Assembly (NCBI GenBank): GCA_964390495.1
Contig: CAYMIN010000005.1
Location: 112,755 to 176,754 of the forward strand
Direction: 5' to 3'
DNA length: 64,000 nucleotides
From: UBA11051 sp964390495
GTDB taxonomy: Bacteria > Armatimonadota > Zipacnadia > Zipacnadales > UBA11051
The notes under the pieces are model-generated. The model was given only the letters and a program-made list of their open reading frames with translations. It was not told the DNA's origin and searched no databases. The translations under genes were made by a program, and so were the position numbers. Positions 42,321-50,360 of the stretch are shown here, in pieces. Numbering within the stretch: the first letter of the stretch is position 1; each line of letters begins with the position of its first letter.

Positions 42321-45300
42321 TTAGTCCAGTACGCGGAAATAGTGAGTGGCGCTGCGGCCTGAGGCCAGCTCCATCACGCGGATGGTCCATAGCCCCGGCG
42401 TATCGTTGGGGGCGATATCCAGACTGATCCCCAATTCCCCGTCTTCAGCGCCATAGTAGCCGCTGAATTCGGCGGCGCGGCCCTCCGGGTCAGTTATCTC
42501 GACTTGGAGAGGAACGATGGCCTCAAGGGGCCGGCCGGCCTCGTCCACAACCGCCGCGCGCAGAGAGAACTCCTCGCCGCGCTGCGCGGTATCAAGCGCC
42601 TTGATCGCAACATACCCGACAGCCCGGTCGGTAATCATGAATACGCGGCCCTCGCAGGGCCCCAGGTGCGTCGGGATAGTCAGGCGCTTGGAGCTCTTCT
42701 CCACATCTACTCCCCGATGGTTGACGAGGTCATAGACAAAGCCACCGTCGCGATTGACGACGATCTTGGCGTCTGCAGGCAGACCGTTCTCCATCACTAA
42801 GCCATGATGGCCGACATAGTTGCCATACTCGCGCAGGTCGTTGATGGCGAATACGTAATCGGTGGTGCGGTACTGGCGGCAGCGAGTGATGATGTTGGGA
42901 TTGGAAGAGTCGCGGTAGCGGCGGTAGTGGGGGTCCAGCTCCTGGCGCAAGGCCGAGGCTTTCTGCAGCATGATCCCTTTCGCTTCATCGGCGTTCTTGG
43001 GGCGGGGATGACTCTTCAGCAGGATATCGGGCTTGATGGCGGGTGCCAGGTTCTCGTCGCCGATGATAAGGCCGCCGCGTTGCTGGAAGGCCTCGATCTT
43101 TTCCGCCATGGAGGCGGTGATGACATCGCAATCAACCATGACCAGGACCTTGAAGCGGTCGAGGCCGTCGCGGATGATGGTCTCGTCATAGATGATCTGA
43201 GGCTGGAGTTGGGCATAGTGGAGGATGAGGTAAGCGTCGCCGGCCCAGCCGCCGTTCCAGCCATAAGTACCGCGCCGGTTGAACATCTGGGCGGCGAAGC
43301 TTTCGAGGAAGGCGACTTCGGCCGGGCGGTCAGGGACCTGCATTAGCGCCGGCCCGAGCGGCTCGAGGACGGTCTTGACTAGGCGGCGTAGCTCGTCCTT
43401 GGTGGCCGGATTGGTGTAGCGGTAGCCGCGATGGGTGCCGGTGTAAACCAGCGACTGCCAGCCGTGGTACATGATTCCCTGAATGGGGCGGGCCAGCTTG
43501 GTCCAGAAGGCCTCGCGGAGGTGCATCGGGGCGATGGTGATGAAGGGCGCGTCGGGTATCTCCTTCTCCCAGCGGGCGCGGTACTTGGGCTTGTCGGCTG
43601 CGTCGCTAGCGGTGGGACCGTGATCGTGATCGTCGAAGAAGGCGTCGGGGACCTGAGCCTCGGTGCCGGGCATCGGCGCGGTCTGGCCGCGATACCAGAT
43701 AATCTGCGTCATCTTCATGACCTGCTGACCGGTCTCGCCGCCGGCGGCCATGGCGAACAGTTCGTCGGTGCACAGCCCGATGCGGATGGGGTCGGGATAT
43801 GAGTAGGTCCAATGGGAAAGGAAATCAACCTCACCGCCACTGCCCCAGACGCTGGCGACACGGCACGCAGGATCGTGGAAGGTCCAGAAGCGGTCATGGG
43901 TGGCGGATTTGAGGCCGCGATGCACGGCGGTATGCAGCGCGTTCCAGCCATCGCCCTGCTTCCAGAACCACTTGTAATAGACGTAGAGGGGATAGTCATC
44001 AGGTATGACGCGGTCGGCGGGAAATTGCTTGAGGCCGCTATAGAGCGCGCCGTTTTTAGCGCCGACCTCTGCGGGGATGTCGAATCCGGCGAAGTCCCTG
44101 AAGGCGGCCTTGTCAATGTCCGAGAAGGAGGTCTGGGAGCCGCCGCGCACCTCGGTGTGGACCAGCGCTCCGGCAAAGGCGGGATAGCGGCCATAGGTCT
44201 GAGCCGCCGAGGCGCCGACATTGTAGCAGAACTTCCGGATCTCCGGATACAGGCCATTGACATCCTCAAGGTGCTTGCCGTCGCGGTCAACGCGCTGAAA
44301 TTCTTCCTTGCTTCTGGCCCAGCGCCCGGGCGATAGGCCGATGATGACACGCAGGTCATTGGCCAGAGCGGTATTGAGCATCTGCTTGGCGGCGGCGACG
44401 TGCTCGTCGCTCTGAGCCTGGGTCGGCTCGCCGGCATCCCAGACCTTCGCGAAATCCAGCCCCGTGCCCAGGCAATGGGTGAAGCCGAGGTCCTTGAGGC
44501 GGTCCATCTCCGCGATGACATTGTCCACACCGCCGACGCCCCACATCACCACCGGCATGCGCTGGGGCAGAGGCCGGGGGACGATGGTAATAGCGAATTG
44601 TGCCTCGCTGGCATAGGGGTTCTCGCCGGGTATCTCTAAGCGCGCGTGGACCTGGTACTCAGCAGGCCGCAGCGACATATCCAGCGGGTATTGGACGAGG
44701 TGGGTGGCTCCGGGCTGCAGGTCGGGCAGCTCCACTCGCGTCTCCTGCGCCTCGGCGACGGCAAAGCGGCAGACGGCGCCGCTGAGGGTGTCACGGAGCA
44801 TGTTGGTAACCGCGAACTGCAGCCGGGGCGCGTTTTCCATGCGGACATAGGTGGTGCGGTCGGACTTGAGGGCAAGCGCGGCCGGGCGGAACTCAAGCAC
44901 GCCATTGGATATGCGCACCTGGTCCAGGAAGCCCGGGAAGCCGTGATAGAGGCTGCCGACGCGGTCGCCGATGGTGAGGTTGTGCTTGCCGGCGGCGATG
45001 GCCCCGCGCTCCGGGTAGCTGGCGCCGCCCAGTGCGACACCGTCGCGGTAGAACCTGCCGTTGCCCTCGGCATCATAGGTGAAAGCCAGGTGATACCAGC
45101 GGCCCACCTCGTAGGTCGCCGGATCAGAGGCGTAGGTTGCTGAGTCGGCGCCATAGCCCAGGACAGTCCTCAGCCTTCGCTTGCCCGCCTGGTCGGCGGC
45201 GGCCAGAATGATCTGGTAATCAGTGGGAGCCACATACTTCTTGTCAATCAGGAAGGCGTCGGGGTATTCCTCCAATTCCGGTTTGGCCTTCAGCCACATC

Positions 45301-45647
45301 TCGATGGTGAAAGCGCCCTGGGGTGTCAGCGCAGGGCTGTTTTTCACCTCCACACCATGCTTGCTATCCTCGTCGGGCCAGCCGCGGAAGGACTCTAGAC
45401 ACCCCCCGAAGCGGCCCTCAGCATTGAACTGGGCACCTTTGAGTTGCAGATCGAAGCCCTTGCCGGCGGCGTCCGTGGTCTCCGCGCCCTGGTCGAAGTT
45501 CCACAGGGCGATTACATGTTGGCCGGTGGCATCGTCGCCCTGATAGGCGTTGTGCCAGGGCTCGGCGAGTTTGCTCGGGTCTTCCTGCGCCATTCCCAAA
45601 CTAGACATCAGTATTACCCCCAGAATCGCAGCAATTAGTGTTCGCAT
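42321..45647 (-). CDS. Secreted LamG-containing glycosidase-like protein
   Basis: A 1108-residue exported protein. The start at 45647 has GGAGAG upstream and gives a clean signal peptide (TLIAAILGVILMSSLGMAQ). A LamG domain covers about residues 40-245 (FTIEMWLKAKPE, GRFYRDGVALGG, FLDQVRISNG). A TIM-barrel-like region follows at about 370-780 (NVIAEMDRLKDLGFTHC, LRVIIGLSPGRWARS), then a beta-galactosidase trimerisation-like segment with DGLDRFKVLVMVDCD. The C-terminal ~110 residues look like an Ig/MG2-type domain. It probably cleaves an extracellular glycan; no family is certain. It follows the HEAT/jelly-roll gene by 35 bp and starts the carbohydrate island. Confidence 0.65.
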   Translation of the reverse strand: MRTLIAAILGVILMSSLGMAQEDPSKLAEPWHNAYQGDDATGQHVIALWNFDQGAETTDAAGKGFDLQLKGAQFNAEGRFGGCLESFRGWPDEDSKHGVEVKNSPALTPQGAFTIEMWLKAKPELEEYPDAFLIDKKYVAPTDYQIILAAADQAGKRRLRTVLGYGADSATYASDPATYEVGRWYHLAFTYDAEGNGRFYRDGVALGGASYPERGAIAAGKHNLTIGDRVGSLYHGFPGFLDQVRISNGVLEFRPAALALKSDRTTYVRMENAPRLQFAVTNMLRDTLSGAVCRFAVAEAQETRVELPDLQPGATHLVQYPLDMSLRPAEYQVHARLEIPGENPYASEAQFAITIVPRPLPQRMPVVMWGVGGVDNVIAEMDRLKDLGFTHCLGTGLDFAKVWDAGEPTQAQSDEHVAAAKQMLNTALANDLRVIIGLSPGRWARSKEEFQRVDRDGKHLEDVNGLYPEIRKFCYNVGASAAQTYGRYPAFAGALVHTEVRGGSQTSFSDIDKAAFRDFAGFDIPAEVGAKNGALYSGLKQFPADRVIPDDYPLYVYYKWFWKQGDGWNALHTAVHRGLKSATHDRFWTFHDPACRVASVWGSGGEVDFLSHWTYSYPDPIRIGLCTDELFAMAAGGETGQQVMKMTQIIWYRGQTAPMPGTEAQVPDAFFDDHDHGPTASDAADKPKYRARWEKEIPDAPFITIAPMHLREAFWTKLARPIQGIMYHGWQSLVYTGTHRGYRYTNPATKDELRRLVKTVLEPLGPALMQVPDRPAEVAFLESFAAQMFNRRGTYGWNGGWAGDAYLILHYAQLQPQIIYDETIIRDGLDRFKVLVMVDCDVITASMAEKIEAFQQRGGLIIGDENLAPAIKPDILLKSHPRPKNADEAKGIMLQKASALRQELDPHYRRYRDSSNPNIITRCRQYRTTDYVFAINDLREYGNYVGHHGLVMENGLPADAKIVVNRDGGFVYDLVNHRGVDVEKSSKRLTIPTHLGPCEGRVFMITDRAVGYVAIKALDTAQRGEEFSLRAAVVDEAGRPLEAIVPLQVEITDPEGRAAEFSGYYGAEDGELGISLDIAPNDTPGLWTIRVMELASGRSATHYFRVLD

Positions 45648-45682
45648 CGCAAGCCACTCTCCAGTCGTCCGGTAAAGTAGCA

Positions 45683-46666
45683 CTAGTCGGCAGGGCCGGT
45701 GGCGAGGATAGTCACCGGCTGCCATATTCCGCCGGCCATCGCGGTATTCATCGCGCAGACCGTTATCTGGTTGTCCCGGCCCCACTTGAGCGAGCCGGTT
45801 ACGTCAAGGCGGAACGGCTGGTTCCAGCCGGTCGGGCCGATGTCATGCTCGCCGACATACTCACCATTGATCCAAACCCAGGCGCACTCGTCCACGCCGC
45901 CGAAACGGATCAAGGCATTGGTCCCGCCGGGATTGTCGGGGAGCGTGATAGTGCGGCGATACCAGGCGGTGCCGATGTAGTCGTAACCGAAATGGCCCCA
46001 CGCCTGCTCGATGCTGATGTCATCCCAGGTGCTGTCGTCGCGATCGGGCTTGAACCAGCCCGCCTGCCTGCCGACACGCTCGGGATCGAGCTTGAACTTC
46101 CAGCCGTCGCGCGGCAGCTTGATCTCAGCCACTACCGCCAGGTACTGGCCGGTGGCATTGATGGCCGCTTGCTGGACGCTAGGGTCCTCATCCTTGGCGG
46201 CGGTGGTGAGCAGGTCCAGAATTGCCGGTGACTGCGGACGGATAGCAGCCAGCGCACACACCGCACCCTGGCGCACAAGGGGATCCTGGTCCTTGAGGGC
46301 CTGCGCCAGAGGCGTTACCGCGTCCGGCCCGTAGCGGCCAAGCACCAATGCCGCATTCCGGCGCACCATGAAATCGCGGCTATTGAGGGCTGCGGTCAGA
46401 GCCGGCAGCACCCCACTCTCAAACCGTCCGAGACACAACACCGCGCAACGTCGTACCAGAGGATCCCGGTCCTGCAGGGCGCTGGTGAGTTGCGGAATGG
46501 CGCTGTGGCCACGGGCGGTGATCTCGATTAGGGCCATTCTACGAGCGGCGGGATTGGGCGAGTGTAAGTCAGTTACGGCGGCGCAGGTTGCGGCCATGAG
46601 GAAAAGGCAGATGATAGACACGGACAGGTGCCGCCGGGCGGCTGATGGAGCGAACAGCTTGTCCAT
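45683..46666 (-). CDS. Secreted HEAT-repeat/GH2-like jelly-roll protein
   Basis: A 327-residue exported protein with signal peptide near residues 12-30 (SVSIICLFLMAATCAA). About four HEAT-like repeats follow (RDPLVRRCAVLCLGRF, RDFMVRRNAALVLGRY, QDPLVRQGAVCALAAI, EDPSVQQAAINATGQ). The C-terminal ~150 residues are a GH2-type sugar-binding jelly-roll (GTAWYRRTITLP, IRFGGVDECAWVWINGEYVG). It lacks a catalytic domain, so it probably binds carbohydrate or helps assemble enzymes outside the cytoplasm. It lies between the LamG glycosidase and the isochorismatase-like gene, same strand, short spacers. The combination is unusual. Confidence 0.75.
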   Translation of the reverse strand: MDKLFAPSAARRHLSVSIICLFLMAATCAAVTDLHSPNPAARRMALIEITARGHSAIPQLTSALQDRDPLVRRCAVLCLGRFESGVLPALTAALNSRDFMVRRNAALVLGRYGPDAVTPLAQALKDQDPLVRQGAVCALAAIRPQSPAILDLLTTAAKDEDPSVQQAAINATGQYLAVVAEIKLPRDGWKFKLDPERVGRQAGWFKPDRDDSTWDDISIEQAWGHFGYDYIGTAWYRRTITLPDNPGGTNALIRFGGVDECAWVWINGEYVGEHDIGPTGWNQPFRLDVTGSLKWGRDNQITVCAMNTAMAGGIWQPVTILATGPAD

Positions 46667-46700
46667 TACAGCACCTCCGGACTATCTATCGGCGAGACGA

Positions 46701-47594
46701 TTACCGCTCGGAACTGCGCGACTTTGCCGCATATTCGCGCAAGGCGTGGGTCAGCTCGTGGAGCTCGAACACATAGCCGAACATGGTGCTGGTTTTCCAC
46801 AGCGCATACTCCAGGTTCCACTCACCGACGGCCGATTCCTTGTTCTCTATGGCGACACAGCCACCGCGCACCGCCGAGCACATGTAACCCTTGCGACTCA
46901 TGTCAGCCATGCCGCAGGGGGAGAACCACAGGCACCAGTTCAGGGCCCAGCCGGTGTAGATGATGTGGTCAATGCCCCGGTTCTTCAGGAGGCGGTGAAG
47001 CTGCCAGGGATGCTGGGCGATAATGTCATCACCCTGGGGCCGGAAAACCTCCGGTAGGGAGAATTCGTGCGGAGGAACTTGCTTAGGCCCCTTGCGCGGC
47101 AGGTCGAATACATCCCCCTGATGTTTGGCTTTCCACGCGGGCTGTTTGTCGGTCAAGACGTCTTCATCGGGTGGCGGAGGATCGCCGGCCTCCTGGCAGC
47201 AGCGCTCCCAGATGGCGCCCTCGGTATAAGGCCCACCGCTGACACCAACCTGCGCCACCTGCAGACCCGCTTGACGGGCGGCCGCAATCAGCCGCGGCAT
47301 GCGGAAAGTCACCACATCCATCAGGCGAGGTACCCACTCGATCGTGCCGAGAGCGTTAGGGCTGGGACAATCCGGCCCCCATTCGCGGTCAGGGGTGAGG
47401 CCGGCATCGGTGAAGTGCATGAGGGCCAGACAGGTGCGGTCCAGGTTTAGCGCCCGCGCCTTGGACGCCCAGCCGTGGAACCCGGCGGCGGCAGCATCCC
47501 ACAGTGAGAAGTCCGCCGGGTAATGGCGGTACATATGCCAGGGCACCTGGACACTGCGCTTACTCGAGGGTTTGCCCTTTCGCCTAGGTGTCAT
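46701..47594 (-). CDS. Isochorismatase-like cysteine hydrolase
   Basis: A 297-residue protein. The start at 47594 has GGAGTGATG upstream. The isochorismatase-like fold is indicated by LNLDRTCLALMHFTDAG (catalytic Asp region), RLIAAARQAGLQVAQVGVSG, and GIDHIIYTGWALNWCLWFSP with the putative nucleophile Cys, followed by KGYMCSAVRGGCVAIENKES. A large insert (about residues 125-200) is Pro- and Lys-rich. There is no signal peptide. Family members hydrolyse amides or enol ethers; the substrate is unknown. It is the first gene of the minus-strand set with the HEAT/jelly-roll and LamG glycosidase genes. Confidence 0.65.
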   Translation of the reverse strand: MTPRRKGKPSSKRSVQVPWHMYRHYPADFSLWDAAAAGFHGWASKARALNLDRTCLALMHFTDAGLTPDREWGPDCPSPNALGTIEWVPRLMDVVTFRMPRLIAAARQAGLQVAQVGVSGGPYTEGAIWERCCQEAGDPPPPDEDVLTDKQPAWKAKHQGDVFDLPRKGPKQVPPHEFSLPEVFRPQGDDIIAQHPWQLHRLLKNRGIDHIIYTGWALNWCLWFSPCGMADMSRKGYMCSAVRGGCVAIENKESAVGEWNLEYALWKTSTMFGYVFELHELTHALREYAAKSRSSER

Positions 47595-47851
47595 GTGATC
47601 ATCACTCCGTGCCGTGTGCAAGTGCGGAGGCGCAGAGCACCTGCTTTGGTTGGCAAGAGAATAAGTACTGGTGTTGCTGCTTGGCCTAACCCTCTACCCC
47701 CTTCTGTGGCAGGGAAGGGGGAATCAAAAGGCGGTTAGGTGACGAGTCGTGCAAGAAGATTAACACTCTGTCGCCAAACTGACAAGGCCGTGTTGCGCAG
47801 GAGCGCGTTTAGTGATCGTCGGTAGGACAGCAATCTCTCGAAGAACATGGA

Positions 47852-47901
47852 GGACAGCCATTCCTGGCTGTCCACGCCTCGACAGGCAGGGATGCCTGTC
47901 G
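47852..47901. repeat. Two adjacent palindromic repeats (GGACAGCCA and CGACAGGCA types)
   Basis: GGACAGCCA-TTCC-TGGCTGTCC (47852-47873) and CGACAGGCA-GGGA-TGCCTGTCG (47880-47901), each perfect with 9-bp arms and a 4-nt loop, 6 bp apart. They look like dispersed intergenic palindromes of Planctomycetes-type genomes. Confidence 0.8.
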
Positions 47902-47967
47902 TCCAGGACGGCGTCGTGCAGATACCCAGACGCACCCGCTCCAAATGAGTGGGTGAGGCGTGGCTGA

Positions 47968-47987
47968 GGACGCGATAAATCACGCCC
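47968..47987. repeat. Degenerate GGGCGTGAT palindrome
   Basis: GGACGCGAT-AA-ATCACGCCC, two mismatches from the perfect copy at 32401-32420, and followed by the same CCTAC. Confidence 0.55.
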
Positions 47988-48243
47988 CTACGAACGGCTG
48001 GCAGGTGGCTTGTTTCACCTGCTCTCAATCTCCACACGGATCTAGGGCGGCTAGCGCAGGTTGGGACGGTGGTTTGGAGGAATGAGTAGGGAACTAGGAG
48101 GCAGCCGGGCCAGATGAAAATTGGGCCTCCGGACTGGAGAAGTAACCGGAAGCGCCGCTAGGGTTCCAACCCGAAGCTGCTTTCTGGATGCGTCAAGCGG
48201 TAGCCGAAAAGGTCAAGAGCTCCACTGAAATGAGGTAATTAAG

Positions 48244-49314
48244 ATGGCGACATATCGGTCGTTGTTGCTAGGCTGTGGGCCGAGAGCCCGGGAGCATGCT
48301 GAGGTGTATCGGGATATCCCCAATATGGAGTTGGTCGCCTGCTGTGACTTGGTGGAAAAGCGGCGGGAGGAGTTCAAGGAGAAGTTCGGGATTGCCGAGG
48401 CTTACGATGACTATGAGCAGGCGCTGGCGGAGGTGGAGCCGGATGTGGTGCATGTGGTCACTCAGCCGGCGCGACGGGTCTGGGAGGTCGAATGTGCCGC
48501 CACGGCCGGGGTCAAGGCTGTCATCGTGGAAAAACCGATGGCAGTCATGCCCTCTGAAATCATCGCTCTCGACGAAATCCAGCAGCGCAGCGGCATGGAG
48601 GTCATCGTTAACTGCCAGCGGCGCTACTTCCCGCAATTCCGCGACGGGATCATCCGCGACTTGGTGCAGGAGCAGATCGGGGACCTCTACTTCATTCGCG
48701 CCAGCACCAAGGGCAACTCGATGTCCATGGGGCCACACATGATGGACCTACTGATGCTGTTTCTGGATGAAGCGCAGCCGGAGGCGGTGTGGGCGATGGG
48801 CTATGATATTGTGGATGAGGGCTACCAGGCCTACCATCGCTCGCCGGAGCGGCTCCTGGCTGAGTATTGGTTCCCCAATGAGGTGCGTGTGATGTTCGAC
48901 TGTGACGCGGATTGCCTGGGCACGCCCGGCGAGGAATCGTTCTGGATGCACCTGCATTTCGACTTCCTGGGCAGCAAGGGGCGCCTGTATCTAACCCAGA
49001 ACAAAGGCTACTGGTATCAGACCGAGGGGATGGCCGAGCCGGTTCACGGTGAGAGCAGTTGGGATAGCCAGGGCTGGGCCGGTCAGCGCGACTTCACCGC
49101 AGCGGTGGCCGAGACCCTCGACGGCGGCAAGCCGCACCTGAACCGGTTTGAGGTCGGCAAGGCGGTCTTCAATGCGCTGATCGGCGCGCAGCAGTCCATC
49201 TACCAGGGCCGCAGGATGGATTTCCCGCATACCTTCACCGACGAGCAGTGGACGGAGCTGCGGGATGAGCTGAAGGCGGACCAAGAGCGCGGCGGCAGGC
49301 TGCACCCAACCTGA
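48244..49314 (+). CDS. Gfo/Idh/MocA-family oxidoreductase (GCGPR subtype)
   Basis: A 356-residue NAD(P)-dependent oxidoreductase. The N-terminal Rossmann fold starts YRSLLLGCGPRAREHAEVY with GCGPR in place of the usual GxGxxG, then VIVEKPMAV with the EKP motif (Lys involved in catalysis) near residue 95. The C-terminal alpha/beta domain includes NCQRRYFPQFRDG and HMMDLLMLFLDE. It probably oxidises or epimerises a sugar or cyclitol. GAGGT precedes the ATG. The URO-D-like gene starts 31 bp after its stop, so they are co-transcribed. It resembles the gene at 62350 closely in its nucleotide loop. Confidence 0.87.
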   Translation: MATYRSLLLGCGPRAREHAEVYRDIPNMELVACCDLVEKRREEFKEKFGIAEAYDDYEQALAEVEPDVVHVVTQPARRVWEVECAATAGVKAVIVEKPMAVMPSEIIALDEIQQRSGMEVIVNCQRRYFPQFRDGIIRDLVQEQIGDLYFIRASTKGNSMSMGPHMMDLLMLFLDEAQPEAVWAMGYDIVDEGYQAYHRSPERLLAEYWFPNEVRVMFDCDADCLGTPGEESFWMHLHFDFLGSKGRLYLTQNKGYWYQTEGMAEPVHGESSWDSQGWAGQRDFTAAVAETLDGGKPHLNRFEVGKAVFNALIGAQQSIYQGRRMDFPHTFTDEQWTELRDELKADQERGGRLHPT

Positions 49315-49345
49315 GAGCGACGGCGGTTGTGCCGGAGATAGGCGC

Positions 49346-50332
49346 ATGAGTGTTGATGACACCAAGCTGATGAAGGCCCTGCGCGGTCAGCCCACGGAGA
49401 GCGTCCCTTTCTGGGAAGTCTGGTTCGCCATGAAGGGACTGGCCGAACACGTACTGGGCAAGCCCATCGCCGACGTGGCCGATGAGATCGCCTTCGCTCA
49501 GTATATGGGCTGGGAGTATCTACGGATTCCGGTTCCGGCGCGGCATCCCGGCTCGACCACAGCTACCGCCTCGGACGGCACGGCCCACTATGTGCCGGGC
49601 GGGCGTGTGGACCTCGATGAGCTATACGCCCGGCCCGACCCCGATTGGAGCGCCGCTGCTGAGACGGCTCAAGAGCGCATGAAGCTAGCCCGCGCGGAGG
49701 GCATGGTCACCATCGCCTATCTGCCCTGGGCCTTCCACGCGGTCTGTACCGCCCTGGGGCTGGGCAACTTCGGATTACTGGCCTACGATGACCCGGAGTA
49801 CATCAGTGCCATGTTCGACTGGGTGGAGGCGGGCGTGCGGCTGGCGATTGCTGAAGTGGTGATTCCGCTGGGCCTTGACGTGGTGCTGCTAGACGGGGAT
49901 TGCGCCTTCAAAAACGGCCTGATGATCAATCCGCGCATGTTCCGGGACCTGGTCTTTGAGCGTACGCGCGATACGGTAGCCCCGCTGCGGGAGGCGGGAA
50001 TCATCTATACGCTGCACAGCGACGGCAAGGCGGATGATCTGCTGACTCTGCTGGTCGAGCTGGACTTCAGCGCTTTCCACGGAGTGGAGGCGGCGGCCAA
50101 CGATCTAGGCGACATCAAACGCCGCTTCGGCCGCGACATTACGCTGATGGGCAACATGGATGTGGTCTTTCTGACCCACGCCACGGTCGCGGAGGTGCGG
50201 GCCGCTACCGAGCAGATGCTGACTATCGGGATGGAGGGCGGGCGCTACGTCGCGGCCTGCAATACCAGTCCACTGGACTACATCCCTTATGATAACTACC
50301 TGGCGATGGTGGACGTGATTTGGAACTTCTGA
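49346..50332 (+). CDS. URO-D-superfamily protein (MtaA/CmuA-like methyltransferase fold)
   Basis: A 328-residue protein of the uroporphyrinogen decarboxylase superfamily. It starts DTKLMKALRGQPTESVPFWEVW, the usual N-terminus. The TIM-barrel strands are visible, including TLHSDGKADDLL, GNMDVVFLTHAT and the C-terminal AACNTSPLDYIPYDNYLAMVD. The Zn-site region has HSD rather than the HxC of classic MtaA, with Cys in AACNTS. It is not the heme-pathway HemE, judging from the context and these motifs. Superfamily members move methyl groups to or from corrinoid proteins. It is coupled to a Gfo/Idh/MocA gene, hinting at a role in modified-sugar metabolism; that role is inference. Confidence 0.78.
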   Translation: MSVDDTKLMKALRGQPTESVPFWEVWFAMKGLAEHVLGKPIADVADEIAFAQYMGWEYLRIPVPARHPGSTTATASDGTAHYVPGGRVDLDELYARPDPDWSAAAETAQERMKLARAEGMVTIAYLPWAFHAVCTALGLGNFGLLAYDDPEYISAMFDWVEAGVRLAIAEVVIPLGLDVVLLDGDCAFKNGLMINPRMFRDLVFERTRDTVAPLREAGIIYTLHSDGKADDLLTLLVELDFSAFHGVEAAANDLGDIKRRFGRDITLMGNMDVVFLTHATVAEVRAATEQMLTIGMEGGRYVAACNTSPLDYIPYDNYLAMVDVIWNF

Positions 50333-50360
50333 GGCTTGCCCTGGCGTTGTGTTGACTATC

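Larger units (their letters stand above)
47595..48243. other. Repeat-rich divergent intergenic region
   Basis: A 649-bp gap between divergent genes. It holds palindromes at 47852-47873, 47880-47901 and 47968-47987, and a CCCCCTTC...GAAGGGGG inverted repeat near 47698-47722. No RNA gene, promoter pair or ORF with ribosome site convinces me. The right end must contain the promoter for the Gfo/URO-D pair. Confidence 0.5.

Noticed and set aside
48040..48243. Cobalamin riboswitch considered ahead of the Gfo/URO-D pair
   Set aside because: Short GC-rich stems are present, but the B12-box core could not be identified.
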